Below, in pieces: positions 55,701-62,128 of a DNA stretch of 64,000 nt. Each line of letters opens with the position of its first letter. The stretch's first letter is position 1. This DNA is from Pseudomonas gingeri (GTDB lineage: Bacteria; Pseudomonadota; Gammaproteobacteria; Pseudomonadales; Pseudomonadaceae), in NCBI RefSeq assembly GCF_013386115.1, contig NZ_JACAOR010000006.1, positions 1 through 64,000 on the forward strand. The letters are read 5' to 3'. The position numbers were made by a program, and so were the translations under genes. Under the pieces are notes generated by a model that saw only the letters and a program-made list of their open reading frames with translations, did no database searches and was not told the DNA's origin.

Positions 55701-56485
55701 GGCGGGCCATCGAGCGCCAGGAACTGTTCCTCTACTACCAGCCCAAGGTCAGCCTCGATAGCGGCGCCCTGGTCGGTGCCGAAGCCCTGATCCGCTGGCA
55801 TCACCCGACCTTCGGCGACGTGCCGCCCGAGCACTTCATCCCGCTGGCGGAAGAGAACGGCATGATCCTCCAGCTCGGCGATTGGGTGCTGGAGCGCGCC
55901 TGCCGCCAGATGCAGCGCTGGACGACGCGCTATGGCGACTTCGGCCCCCTGTCGGTCAACCTCGCCGGCGCCCAACTGCGCCAGCCGAACCTGCTGCCGC
56001 GCATCGAGCAGTTGCTCAAGGACAACCACCTGCGACCCGGCTGCCTGCAACTGGAGATCACTGAAAACTTCATCATGAGCCAGGCCGAAGAAGCCCTGGA
56101 AGTACTGCACCAGCTCAAGCGCCTCGGCGTGCAACTGGCCATCGACGACTTCGGCACCGGCTACTCATCCCTCAGCTATCTCAAGCGCCTGCCACTGGAT
56201 ATCCTGAAAATCGACCAATCGTTCGTCCGCGGCCTGCCGGACGATCCCCATGATGCCGCCATCGTGCGCGCCATCATCGCCCTGGGTCGCAGCATGCAGT
56301 TCACGGTGATTGCCGAGGGCGTGGAAAACCTGGCGCAACAGGCATTCCTGGCAGCCGAAGGCTGCGAACAGATCCAGGGCTACATCGTCAGCCTGCCGCT
56401 GGCGGCCGAGGAATTCGCCGCGACTTTTCTTCATATAACGCTTTCGGAGTTTTCGGATAGCACAGGCGAGAAACCGTCGCTATAA
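52742..56485 (+). CDS. rmcA: Multi-PAS GGDEF-EAL cyclic-di-GMP protein RmcA
   Basis: Inner-membrane protein of 1247 residues. In order: signal peptide (1-20), periplasmic SBP-3-type domain (about 25-250), membrane segment (about 263-283), four PAS domains (about 305-425, 440-560, 565-680, 690-805), GGDEF and EAL domains. The catalytic motifs are intact: GGDEF at 886-890 (RLGGDEF) and EAL at 1014-1016 (GAEALIRWHHP), with the downstream DDFGTGYSSLSYL. By position and architecture it is PA0575, RmcA, a redox-responsive phosphodiesterase that lowers c-di-GMP and affects biofilm structure. The 3' end contains the -10 region of the tRNA. Confidence 0.92.
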   Translation: MPRLPALLLLMLLTWTATAGALTLTDDERSWLANHPDLRLGVDASWPPFEFRDEEGHYQGLAADYMALVEKRLGVKLNPIEPMSWTAVLQLARNNQVNLLPGVMSTPERQSYLAFTRPYLDFPIVILAHEGGAQPHNLKELYGLKIAVVENYAPHELLRTHHPDLNLVALPNVSSALQALATDEVDAVVGDLASSVWSLRQLKLEGLYVSGETPYRYQLAMGVPQEQKILVGILDKVLADMSPSEVDAIQKRWVGNVLVNPSFWPDVLVYGLPGILLLITVLAVVIRINRRLSSEISRRVALEQELRSSEYHYRGLVESLSAIAWESRMSDYTYTYVSPHAEALLGYPLSHWLVPGFWRSIAHPADLIRAQSFCDHETLAGRDHSLDYRVITADGRVLWVRDIVSLIEHGHEPVMRGLMIDISETKRTEEALRLSEQKFASVFQQCPDILVIARLSDGCLLEVNEAFEEQIGLSAQDVVGRTATSLNIWGIEGVGPGLLQRLQAGSIRNLEMPFRRSNGQLFTGLISAEPFDLDTTPALVVVVRDISQLKETQQQLQTSEEKFAKAFHASPDGLLLSRQRDGLLMEVNEGFSRLTGYNSASSLDRSTLDLGIWVNLNERKHMLELMLRDGFVRDFSCHIRRSDGQIRLCEVSSRPLPIGGEDCMLTIARDITERHLMQEKLQQAATVFESTAEGVLITDTQQHISAVNRAFTEITGYSETEALGHTPRLLASGQHDSAFYAAMWHQLSAEGHWQGEIYNRRKNGELYPSWLTISAVRNRDKFITHFVAVFADISSLKHAQARLDYQAHHDPLTGLPNRTLFESRLLAALNSQQENGGQGAVLFLDLDRFKHINDSLGHPVGDLLLKGIALRLKEQLRDIDTVARLGGDEFIILLPGLQQPSDAEYLAEKLLNCFGAPFQAGEHEFFISASIGTSLYPKDGNDVATLIKNADAAMYRSKAKGRNRVESYTRDLTAQASERVALEHELRRAIERQELFLYYQPKVSLDSGALVGAEALIRWHHPTFGDVPPEHFIPLAEENGMILQLGDWVLERACRQMQRWTTRYGDFGPLSVNLAGAQLRQPNLLPRIEQLLKDNHLRPGCLQLEITENFIMSQAEEALEVLHQLKRLGVQLAIDDFGTGYSSLSYLKRLPLDILKIDQSFVRGLPDDPHDAAIVRAIIALGRSMQFTVIAEGVENLAQQAFLAAEGCEQIQGYIVSLPLAAEEFAATFLHITLSEFSDSTGEKPSL

Positions 56486-56486
56486 T
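56481..56486 (+). promoter_or_regulatory. -10 box of the CAU tRNA gene
   Basis: Perfect TATAAT fifteen bases before the tRNA, overlapping the last codons of rmcA (stop at 56483-56485). The expected -35 position has no good match. A GC-rich discriminator follows (TCGCGGCC), as usual for stringently controlled tRNA genes. Confidence 0.55.
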
Positions 56487-56500
56487 TCGCGGCCTACTGA

Positions 56501-56577
56501 GGGCCTATAGCTCAGTTGGTTAGAGCAGAGGACTCATAATCCTTTGGTCCACGGTTCAAGTCCGTGTGGGCCCACCA
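56501..56577 (+). tRNA. tRNA with CAU anticodon (tRNA-Ile2, or tRNA-Met)
   Basis: A 77-base cloverleaf with CCA encoded. The acceptor stem pairs GGGCCTA with TGGGCCC through one G-T, the anticodon loop is CTCATAA with CAT at 56535-56537, and the T loop is GGTTCAAGTCC. The variable-loop sequence TTTGGTCC resembles the minor isoleucine tRNA, whose CAU is modified to lysidine, more than elongator methionine tRNA. The corresponding gene in PAO1 is listed as tRNA-Met, so identity is open; it does not have the unpaired 1-72 of the initiator. Confidence 0.9.
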
Positions 56578-56583
56578 CCTTTG

Positions 56584-56607
56584 AAAGCCGCGCATTGCGC
56601 GGCTTTT
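56584..56607 (+). terminator. Rho-independent terminator of the tRNA
   Basis: AAAGCCGCGC (56584-56593) and GCGCGGCTTT (56597-56606) with a three-base loop, then T. It lies seven bases after the tRNA. Confidence 0.85.
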
Positions 56608-56721
56608 GCGTTTCTGAAGGGTCAATTACCCACCCGCGAGGGCAAGAAAATGATACTTCGGTTCCTTGAGAGTACGTTCCGCCCGATTCATGATGCCGAG
56701 ACGGCAGATTGAACTCTCCAG

Positions 56722-57111
56722 TTAAGGCTCGCCCGCTGCCAGCAGCGAGTCCACCACCGCTCGCGAAAGCTCAAGCGAATGCATCACGCCTATGAACAGA
56801 TCGCGCTCGACACTGCCGAGGCGCGGGCCGATTTCGTCGGCATTCAGTTCGGCGATTCTGAGCAGATCCGACACATGGGTCAGTGCCACCCTGGCAGTGA
56901 TGCCCGGTTGGACGGCAAATAACGGTGACTTATCAGCGGAGTCGGAGGCGGCGGGCTTGAAAGCGGTTGTTTCGAGGGTATCGAGCGAAAGAGGCGGCGG
57001 GTCTGAATTTATCTGATCTAAAGCGCTGTGCAGGATGCCGCGCAGAAAGACGCTCTTTTCAGAAAAACTTGAAGTGCGGCAAGGCGGTGGATCAGGCGTG
57101 ATTTTTTTCAT
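56722..57111 (-). CDS. Small DUF3077/DUF6124-like protein
   Basis: The 129-residue protein starts MKKITPDPPP, as many Pseudomonas proteins of this poorly known group do, and has a C-terminal helical part (LFAVQPGITARVALTHVSDL) with alternating Ala/Leu. There are no catalytic motifs, signal peptide or membrane segments. Several paralogs usually occur per genome, but none is seen in this window. A long structured leader lies upstream (57112-57340). The gene is on the opposite strand to its neighbours and sits next to a tRNA, so it may be mobile. Confidence 0.7.
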   Translation of the reverse strand: MKKITPDPPPCRTSSFSEKSVFLRGILHSALDQINSDPPPLSLDTLETTAFKPAASDSADKSPLFAVQPGITARVALTHVSDLLRIAELNADEIGPRLGSVERDLFIGVMHSLELSRAVVDSLLAAGEP

Positions 57112-57340
57112 CGTCGGTAAACCCTTGTTTCAGAGACACCTTGAGGAAGCCCGCCATCTTTCGTGTCCAAGCGAAAGGGTGGCGAACCGTGCGCAGGTTG
57201 GACAACCGGGGAAACAAGTAAACCCGGCACACCCATTACAAGTGTCCCGCGCACAGTCCGCCATAAAGCAGACACAAGAATACCGCTTACGCGGCATTGT
57301 GCGCTTGTTTCCAAAAACACGGGTGTCCAAGCCCGGTCGC
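57112..57340 (-). promoter_or_regulatory. Structured leader of the DUF3077-like gene, possible RNA switch
   Basis: On the minus strand this leader holds two hairpins with the identical eight-base loop CTTGGACA: one with stem arms CGCCA plus TCTTTCG (57152-57163) and CGAAA-GGG-TGGCG (57172-57184), loop 57164-57171; the other a four-pair CGGG/CCCG stem around loop 57324-57331. Between them lies a segment containing TGTCCAA (complement of 57198-57204), which can pair with either loop over seven bases. A central hairpin (57279-57298, eight pairs, GTAA loop) is enclosed by a nine-base complement (57210-57218 with 57304-57312). A cysteine-rich frame runs through it (57130-57411), so coding cannot be excluded. 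Confidence 0.5.
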
Positions 57341-57509
57341 TGAATTTGCAGCGACGCCTCAACACTAGTCGCCGACCGAAACCGAATCAACGCGATAGAC
57401 GTGGGAACCACCCGCTAAAAGGTGCTCTTCTTTCCTAATCTGATGACAGAAAAATAACCACTGAGAAAGCGGCATCCCATCACCAGCACTTTGCCTTTCG
57501 ACTGGACGC

Positions 57510-57572
57510 TGAGCCGAATAACTCGCACAATCGGCTCATCAAATGAGCCGAATAGCGTTTCTATTCGGCTCA
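57510..57572 (+). promoter_or_regulatory. Operator array upstream of the Fic gene
   Basis: Four copies of the half-site TGAGCCGA in alternating orientation at 57510-57517 (+), 57531-57538 (-), 57544-57551 (+) and 57565-57572 (-). They form two tandem 29-base dyads separated by five bases. The second dyad has twelve-base perfect arms (57544-57555 and 57561-57572). The centre-to-centre distances are 21, 13 and 21 bases. The array ends 19 bases before the Fic start, where a repressor would cover the promoter; the Fic protein's own C-terminal winged helix is the obvious candidate to bind it. Confidence 0.75.
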
Positions 57573-57591
57573 CGCTCAAGCCGAGACGCTG

Positions 57592-58743
57592 ATGACCGAA
57601 CTTCCCTACTGGATCTGGCAGCAACCCGACTGGCCCCGTTTCACCTGGCAGGCCGAAACACTCGCGCCCTGGCTGCTGGCGTGTGGTCAGGCGCAGGGAC
57701 GCTTGCTCGGAATGGCCCATGCCATCGGCTCGGATAGCAGCGCACAGAACGAGCTGGATGCCCTGCTGCAGAACATCATCACGTCCTCGGCCATCGAGGG
57801 CGAGCAGTTGAATGTCGGCTCGGTTCGGTCCTCACTCGCAAGACGCCTGGGATTGCAGGCTGACCAGCAGGCCAGTCCGCGCAGCGAAGGCCTGGCGGAA
57901 CTCCTTCTCGATGCCACGCAAGGTCACGAAACGCCCCTGAGCCTTGAACGCTTGCTGCATTGGCATACGCTATTGTTCCCCGGTAACGGAAGCCCGTTGG
58001 CTCACCGGATACGCGTGGGCGAGATGCGCGGCGAGGAGCCGATGCAGGTTGTCTCCGGGCGTCTCGATCGACCGGTGGTGCATTTCGAAGCCCCGCCCCG
58101 TCACGTGCTCGACCAGGAACTGAAGGCTTTTATCCATTGGTTCAATAGCAGCCGGACGGACGCAACACTTCCCCCGCTGCTACGGGCCGGGATCGCTCAC
58201 TTCTGGTTCGTGACCCTGCACCCTTTCGATGATGGCAACGGACGCTTGACCCGTACCCTCACCGACCTTGCCTTGGCCCAGAGCGAGCAGCAGGCCATCC
58301 GTTTTTATGCAATGTCCGCCAGCATCCTCGAAGACAGGAAAGGTTACTACCAGATACTCGAGAACAGCCAGAAAGGCTCGCTGGATATAACGCCCTGGCT
58401 GCAATGGTTCCTGCAAACACTGCTGCGCAGCCTGGAGCAGGCGCAGGACAGGATTGATCGGGTTCTGATCAAGGCCAGATATTGGCAGCAACACCGCCAG
58501 CTTCAGCTTTCGCCCGAACAACTCAAGGTGCTGAACCGACTGCTCGATGGTGGCGAAAAGGGCTTCGTGGGCGGTATCAGCGCCGCGCAATATCAGGCGG
58601 TCGCCAAAGTCAGCAAGGCCACGGCGACACGGCACCTGGCGGACTTGCTGGAAAAAGGCTGCGTTGTTCGCCTGCAGGGTGGAGGACGCAGTACCCGCTA
58701 TCAGATCCCCGGACTGCAAGCCAAAGATCAAACGGATCAGTAG
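57592..58743 (+). CDS. Fic domain AMP-transferase with DUF4172 N terminus and C-terminal winged helix
   Basis: The 383-residue protein has a DUF4172-type N terminus, a Fic inhibitory helix motif SSAIEG at residues 65-70 (class II arrangement, S/T-x3-E-G), and the catalytic motif HPFDDGNGRLTR at 210-221 with every key residue. A C-terminal winged-helix part (about 300-375, VAKVSKATATRHLADLLEKG) follows. It should therefore transfer AMP from ATP to an unknown Ser, Thr or Tyr and be held inactive by its own helix until activated. The dyad array just upstream suggests autoregulation. Its stop is one base before the annotated start of the Lrp gene. No antitoxin gene is adjacent. Confidence 0.9.
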   Translation: MTELPYWIWQQPDWPRFTWQAETLAPWLLACGQAQGRLLGMAHAIGSDSSAQNELDALLQNIITSSAIEGEQLNVGSVRSSLARRLGLQADQQASPRSEGLAELLLDATQGHETPLSLERLLHWHTLLFPGNGSPLAHRIRVGEMRGEEPMQVVSGRLDRPVVHFEAPPRHVLDQELKAFIHWFNSSRTDATLPPLLRAGIAHFWFVTLHPFDDGNGRLTRTLTDLALAQSEQQAIRFYAMSASILEDRKGYYQILENSQKGSLDITPWLQWFLQTLLRSLEQAQDRIDRVLIKARYWQQHRQLQLSPEQLKVLNRLLDGGEKGFVGGISAAQYQAVAKVSKATATRHLADLLEKGCVVRLQGGGRSTRYQIPGLQAKDQTDQ

Positions 58744-58744
58744 C

Positions 58745-59236
58745 ATGAGCCTCATCAATCACCGGAGCCCCACCTTGCCCGACACCCGCCCTCCCGCTCT
58801 CGACGAAATCGACCGCCAGCTGATCGCCGCCCTGCAGATCAATGCCCGTGAAAGCGTGGCGATGCTCGCCCGGCAGTTGGGAATCGCGCGCACCACGGTC
58901 ACCTCGCGACTGGCGCGCCTGGAGAAAGCCAGGGTGATTACCGGCTATGGCGTGCGCCTGGGCCAACGGGTGGTGGACGGCGGCCTGCAGGCCTATGTCG
59001 GGATCACCGTGCAGCCACGCTCCGGCAAGGATGTGGTGCGCCGCCTCAGCGCCATGGCGCAGGTCCAGCAGTTGTGCGCGGTGAGCGGCGAGTTCGACTA
59101 CGTTGCCTGGCTGCGCAGCGATTCACCGGAGCAACTGGACCAACTGCTCGACCAGATCGGCAGCGTCGAAGGCGTGGAGAAAACCACCACCTCGATCATC
59201 CTCAGCAGCAAGGTCGATCGCGGCCAACCAGTCTGA
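58745..59236 (+). CDS. Lrp/AsnC family transcriptional regulator of davBA
   Basis: The 163-residue protein has an N-terminal helix-turn-helix (SVAMLARQLGIARTTVTSRLARLEKARVI) and a C-terminal RAM/ligand-binding domain (VVRRLSAMAQVQQLCAVSGEFDYVAWL). The position before davB matches P. putida, where it is thought to respond to lysine. The start is uncertain: ATG at 58745 has only a weak GGA site, while TTG at 58775 has GGAG seven bases before it and gives 153 residues, the more usual length. Confidence 0.88.
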   Translation: MSLINHRSPTLPDTRPPALDEIDRQLIAALQINARESVAMLARQLGIARTTVTSRLARLEKARVITGYGVRLGQRVVDGGLQAYVGITVQPRSGKDVVRRLSAMAQVQQLCAVSGEFDYVAWLRSDSPEQLDQLLDQIGSVEGVEKTTTSIILSSKVDRGQPV

Positions 59237-59267
59237 CACTCGGGTTTACTGGCTGAACGCGGCCCCT

Positions 59268-59420
59268 GCAGGAGCCGGCTTGCCGGCGATTGCGATACGC
59301 CATTCACCCTCGTCATCGCTGATAAAACGCCGCGCTGTGGGCGCGGCGATCAACGCGGATAGCCCTCATATTCTCCAGCGTTCTTACCGAAGCTGTCGCC
59401 AGCAAGCCGGCTCCCACAAG
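59268..59420. repeat. REP pair with central hairpin before davB
   Basis: GCAGGAGCCGGCTTGCCGGC (59268-59287) and the inverted GCAAGCCGGCTCCCAC-type unit ending 59420 flank a hairpin, CGCCGCGC (59328-59335) with GCGCGGCG (59341-59348). The arms are about 110 bases apart, a longer spacing than in the other REP doublets. It occupies most of the 352-base gap between the Lrp gene and davB. Confidence 0.75.
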
Positions 59421-59513
59421 ATTTCGTCATTCCGAGCAACGATATCGTCATAAAGCATCAATACCTTTCAAAACGACGACACTTTGCGTCTTATTTACGT
59501 ACTCCCCGCTCCC

Positions 59514-59519
59514 TACAAT
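59514..59519 (+). promoter_or_regulatory. -10 box of davB
   Basis: TACAAT stands 70 bases before the davB start. The -35 position (around 59491) reads TTATTT, a weak match, consistent with a promoter that needs an activator such as the adjacent Lrp protein. An imperfect repeat GACGAC...GCGTC precedes it. Confidence 0.4.
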
Positions 59520-59588
59520 GGCGCCAGTCTTTTCCTATCTATACTCCAGCCGGGTAAAAACCGGCCCGAGTCGCCAGCAAGGTCAGCC

Positions 59589-61271
59589 ATGAACAAGAAC
59601 AATCGCCATCCTGCCGACGGTAAAAAACCGATCACCATCTTCGGTCCGGACTTTCCCTTTGCCTTCGACGACTGGATCGAGCACCCGGCCGGGCTGGGCA
59701 GTATTCCCGCGCACAACCACGGTGCCGAAGTCGCGATTGTCGGGGCCGGTATCGCCGGCCTCGTCGCCGCCTACGAGCTGATGAAGCTGGGCCTCAAGCC
59801 GGTGGTGTACGAGGCTTCGAAAATGGGCGGGCGCCTGCGCTCCCAGGCCTTCGAAGGGGCCGAGGGCATCATTGCCGAGTTGGGCGGCATGCGCTTCCCG
59901 GTGTCCTCCACCGCGTTCTATCACTATGTCGACAAGCTCGGCCTGGAAACCAAACCCTTCCCCAACCCGCTGACCCCGGCTTCCGGCAGCACGGTGATCG
60001 ACCTCGAAGGCCAGACCCATTACGCGGAAAAACTCGCCGACCTGCCGGCGCTGTTCCAGGAAGTCGCCGACGCCTGGGCCGATGCCCTGGAAGACGGCTC
60101 GCGCTTCGGCGATATCCAGCAGGCCATCCGCGACCGCGATGTGCCGCGCCTGAAAGAGTTGTGGAACACCCTGGTGCCGCTGTGGGACGACCGCACCTTC
60201 TACGACTTCGTCGCCACCTCGAAGGCCTTCGCCAAACTATCGTTCCACCATCGTGAAGTGTTCGGCCAGGTCGGTTTCGGCACCGGCGGCTGGGACTCCG
60301 ATTTCCCCAACTCGATGCTGGAAATCTTCCGCGTGGTCATGACCAACTGCGACGACCACCAGCACCTGGTGGTTGGCGGTGTGGAACAGGTGCCGCTGGG
60401 TATCTGGCGCCATGTGCCGGAGCGTTGCGCCCATTGGCCGGCCGGCACCAGCCTCAGTTCGCTTCACCACGGCGCGCCGCGTACCGGCGTGAAACGTATC
60501 GCCCGCGCCGCCGACGGCCAGTTCGCCGTGACCGACAACTGGGGCGACACCCGGCATTACGCCGCCGTGCTGACCACCTGCCAGAGCTGGCTGCTGACCA
60601 CCCAGATCGAATGCGAGGAATCGCTGTTCTCGCAGAAAATGTGGATGGCCCTGGACCGCACGCGCTACATGCAGTCGTCGAAGACCTTCGTCATGGTCGA
60701 CCGGCCATTCTGGAAGGACAAGGACCCGGAAACCGGGCGCGACCTGATGAGCATGACCCTGACCGATCGCCTGACCCGTGGCACCTACCTGTTTGATAAC
60801 GGTGACGACAAGCCCGGCGTGATCTGCCTGTCGTACTCGTGGATGAGCGATGCGCTGAAAATGCTCCCGCAGCCCATCGACAAGCGGGTCAAGCTGGCGC
60901 TGGATGCACTGAAGAAGATCTATCCGAAGGTGGACATCGCCGCGCGTATCATCGGCGACCCGATCACTGTCTCGTGGGAAGCCGACCCGCACTTCCTCGG
61001 CGCCTTCAAGGGCGCGCTGCCGGGCCACTACCGCTACAACCAGCGGATGTATGCGCACTTCATGCAGGCCGACATGCCGGTCGAACAACGCGGGATCTTC
61101 ATTGCCGGCGACGATGTGTCCTGGACTCCGGCCTGGGTCGAAGGCGCGGTGCAGACCTCGCTCAACGCCGTGTGGGGCATCATGAATCACTTCGGCGGCA
61201 GCTCCCACGCCGAGAACCCCGGACCGGGCGACGTCTTCGCCGAGATCGGCCCGATCGCCCTGGCCGACTGA
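59589..61271 (+). CDS. davB: Lysine 2-monooxygenase (DavB)
   Basis: FAD-dependent oxygenase converting L-lysine to 5-aminovaleramide, CO2 and water, first step of the Dav pathway. The 560-residue protein has the dinucleotide-binding motif VAIVGAGIAGLVAAYELM, the monoamine-oxidase motif MGGRLRSQAF and C-terminal AGDDVSWTPAWVEGAVQTS. The start (MNKNNRHPADGKKPITI) and length agree with the P. putida enzyme as I know it. A tryptophan 2-monooxygenase is related, but the neighbouring davA and Lrp genes and overall likeness support lysine. Followed by davA after 15 bases. Confidence 0.93.
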   Translation: MNKNNRHPADGKKPITIFGPDFPFAFDDWIEHPAGLGSIPAHNHGAEVAIVGAGIAGLVAAYELMKLGLKPVVYEASKMGGRLRSQAFEGAEGIIAELGGMRFPVSSTAFYHYVDKLGLETKPFPNPLTPASGSTVIDLEGQTHYAEKLADLPALFQEVADAWADALEDGSRFGDIQQAIRDRDVPRLKELWNTLVPLWDDRTFYDFVATSKAFAKLSFHHREVFGQVGFGTGGWDSDFPNSMLEIFRVVMTNCDDHQHLVVGGVEQVPLGIWRHVPERCAHWPAGTSLSSLHHGAPRTGVKRIARAADGQFAVTDNWGDTRHYAAVLTTCQSWLLTTQIECEESLFSQKMWMALDRTRYMQSSKTFVMVDRPFWKDKDPETGRDLMSMTLTDRLTRGTYLFDNGDDKPGVICLSYSWMSDALKMLPQPIDKRVKLALDALKKIYPKVDIAARIIGDPITVSWEADPHFLGAFKGALPGHYRYNQRMYAHFMQADMPVEQRGIFIAGDDVSWTPAWVEGAVQTSLNAVWGIMNHFGGSSHAENPGPGDVFAEIGPIALAD

Positions 61272-61286
61272 ACGGAAGCGACTCCA

Positions 61287-62080
61287 TGCGCGTAGCCCTT
61301 TACCAATGCCCACCGCTGCCCCTGGACGTGGCGGGCAACCTGCAACGCTTGCAGCAACTGACCGTCGAAGCGCGCGGTGCCGATGTGCTGGTGGTGCCGG
61401 AGATGTTCCTGACCGGCTACAACATCGGCGCCGAAGCGGCGGCGGCACTGGCAGAGGCCCGTGACGGCGCGGCGGCGCAACATATCGCCGCGCTCGCCAG
61501 GGCCTCGAATATCGCCATTGTGTATGGCTACCCGGAACGGGCCGAGGACGGCCGGATCTACAACGCCGTGCAGTTGATCGACGCCCACGGCCGCAGCCTG
61601 TGCAACTACCGCAAGACGCACCTGTTCGGCGACCTCGATCACTCGATGTTCAGTGCCGGACCGGACGACTTCCCGGTGGTCGAGCTCAACGGCTGGAAGC
61701 TCGGGCTGCTGATCTGCTACGACGTGGAGTTCCCGGAAAACACCCGGCGCCTGGCCCTGGCCGGCGCCGAGCTGATCCTGGTGCCCACGGCGAACATGGT
61801 GCCCTTCGACTTTGTCGCCGACGTGACCATCCGCGCCCGGGCCTTCGAGAACCAGTGCTATGTGGCCTACGCCAACTACTGCGGCCATGAAGGCGAGATC
61901 CAGTACTGCGGCCAGAGCAGCATTGCGGCCCCGGACGGCAGCCGGATCGCCCGGGCCGGCCTGGACGAGGCCCTGATCATCGGCACCCTGGATCGCCCGC
62001 TGATGCAGCAGTCGCGAGCCAGCAACCGCTATCTGCTGGACCGCCGCCCCGAACTCTACGGCGACCTCGGCCAGGACTGA
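61287..62080 (+). CDS. davA: 5-aminopentanamidase (DavA)
   Basis: Carbon-nitrogen hydrolase that turns 5-aminovaleramide into 5-aminovalerate. The 264-residue protein has the catalytic Glu-Lys-Cys triad in VVPEMFLTGYNI, NYRKTHLFGDLD and LLICYDVEFPEN. It is 15 bases after davB, so the two form one transcript. The product is the substrate expected for the Agt transporter and for DavT/DavD downstream metabolism elsewhere. Confidence 0.92.
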
Positions 62081-62128
62081 CCCGCCGTTATCCGCTAGCA
62101 TGAGCGCTTCTCTGTCACGGAAGTGCTC

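Noticed and set aside
54194..56134. Minus-strand frame of 646 codons opposite rmcA
   Set aside because: Shadow frame; GGDEF and EAL motifs are read on the plus strand.
56501..57111. Integrated element bounded by the tRNA
   Set aside because: No integrase gene and no repeat of the tRNA 3' end was found within the window; kept only as a question in the findings.
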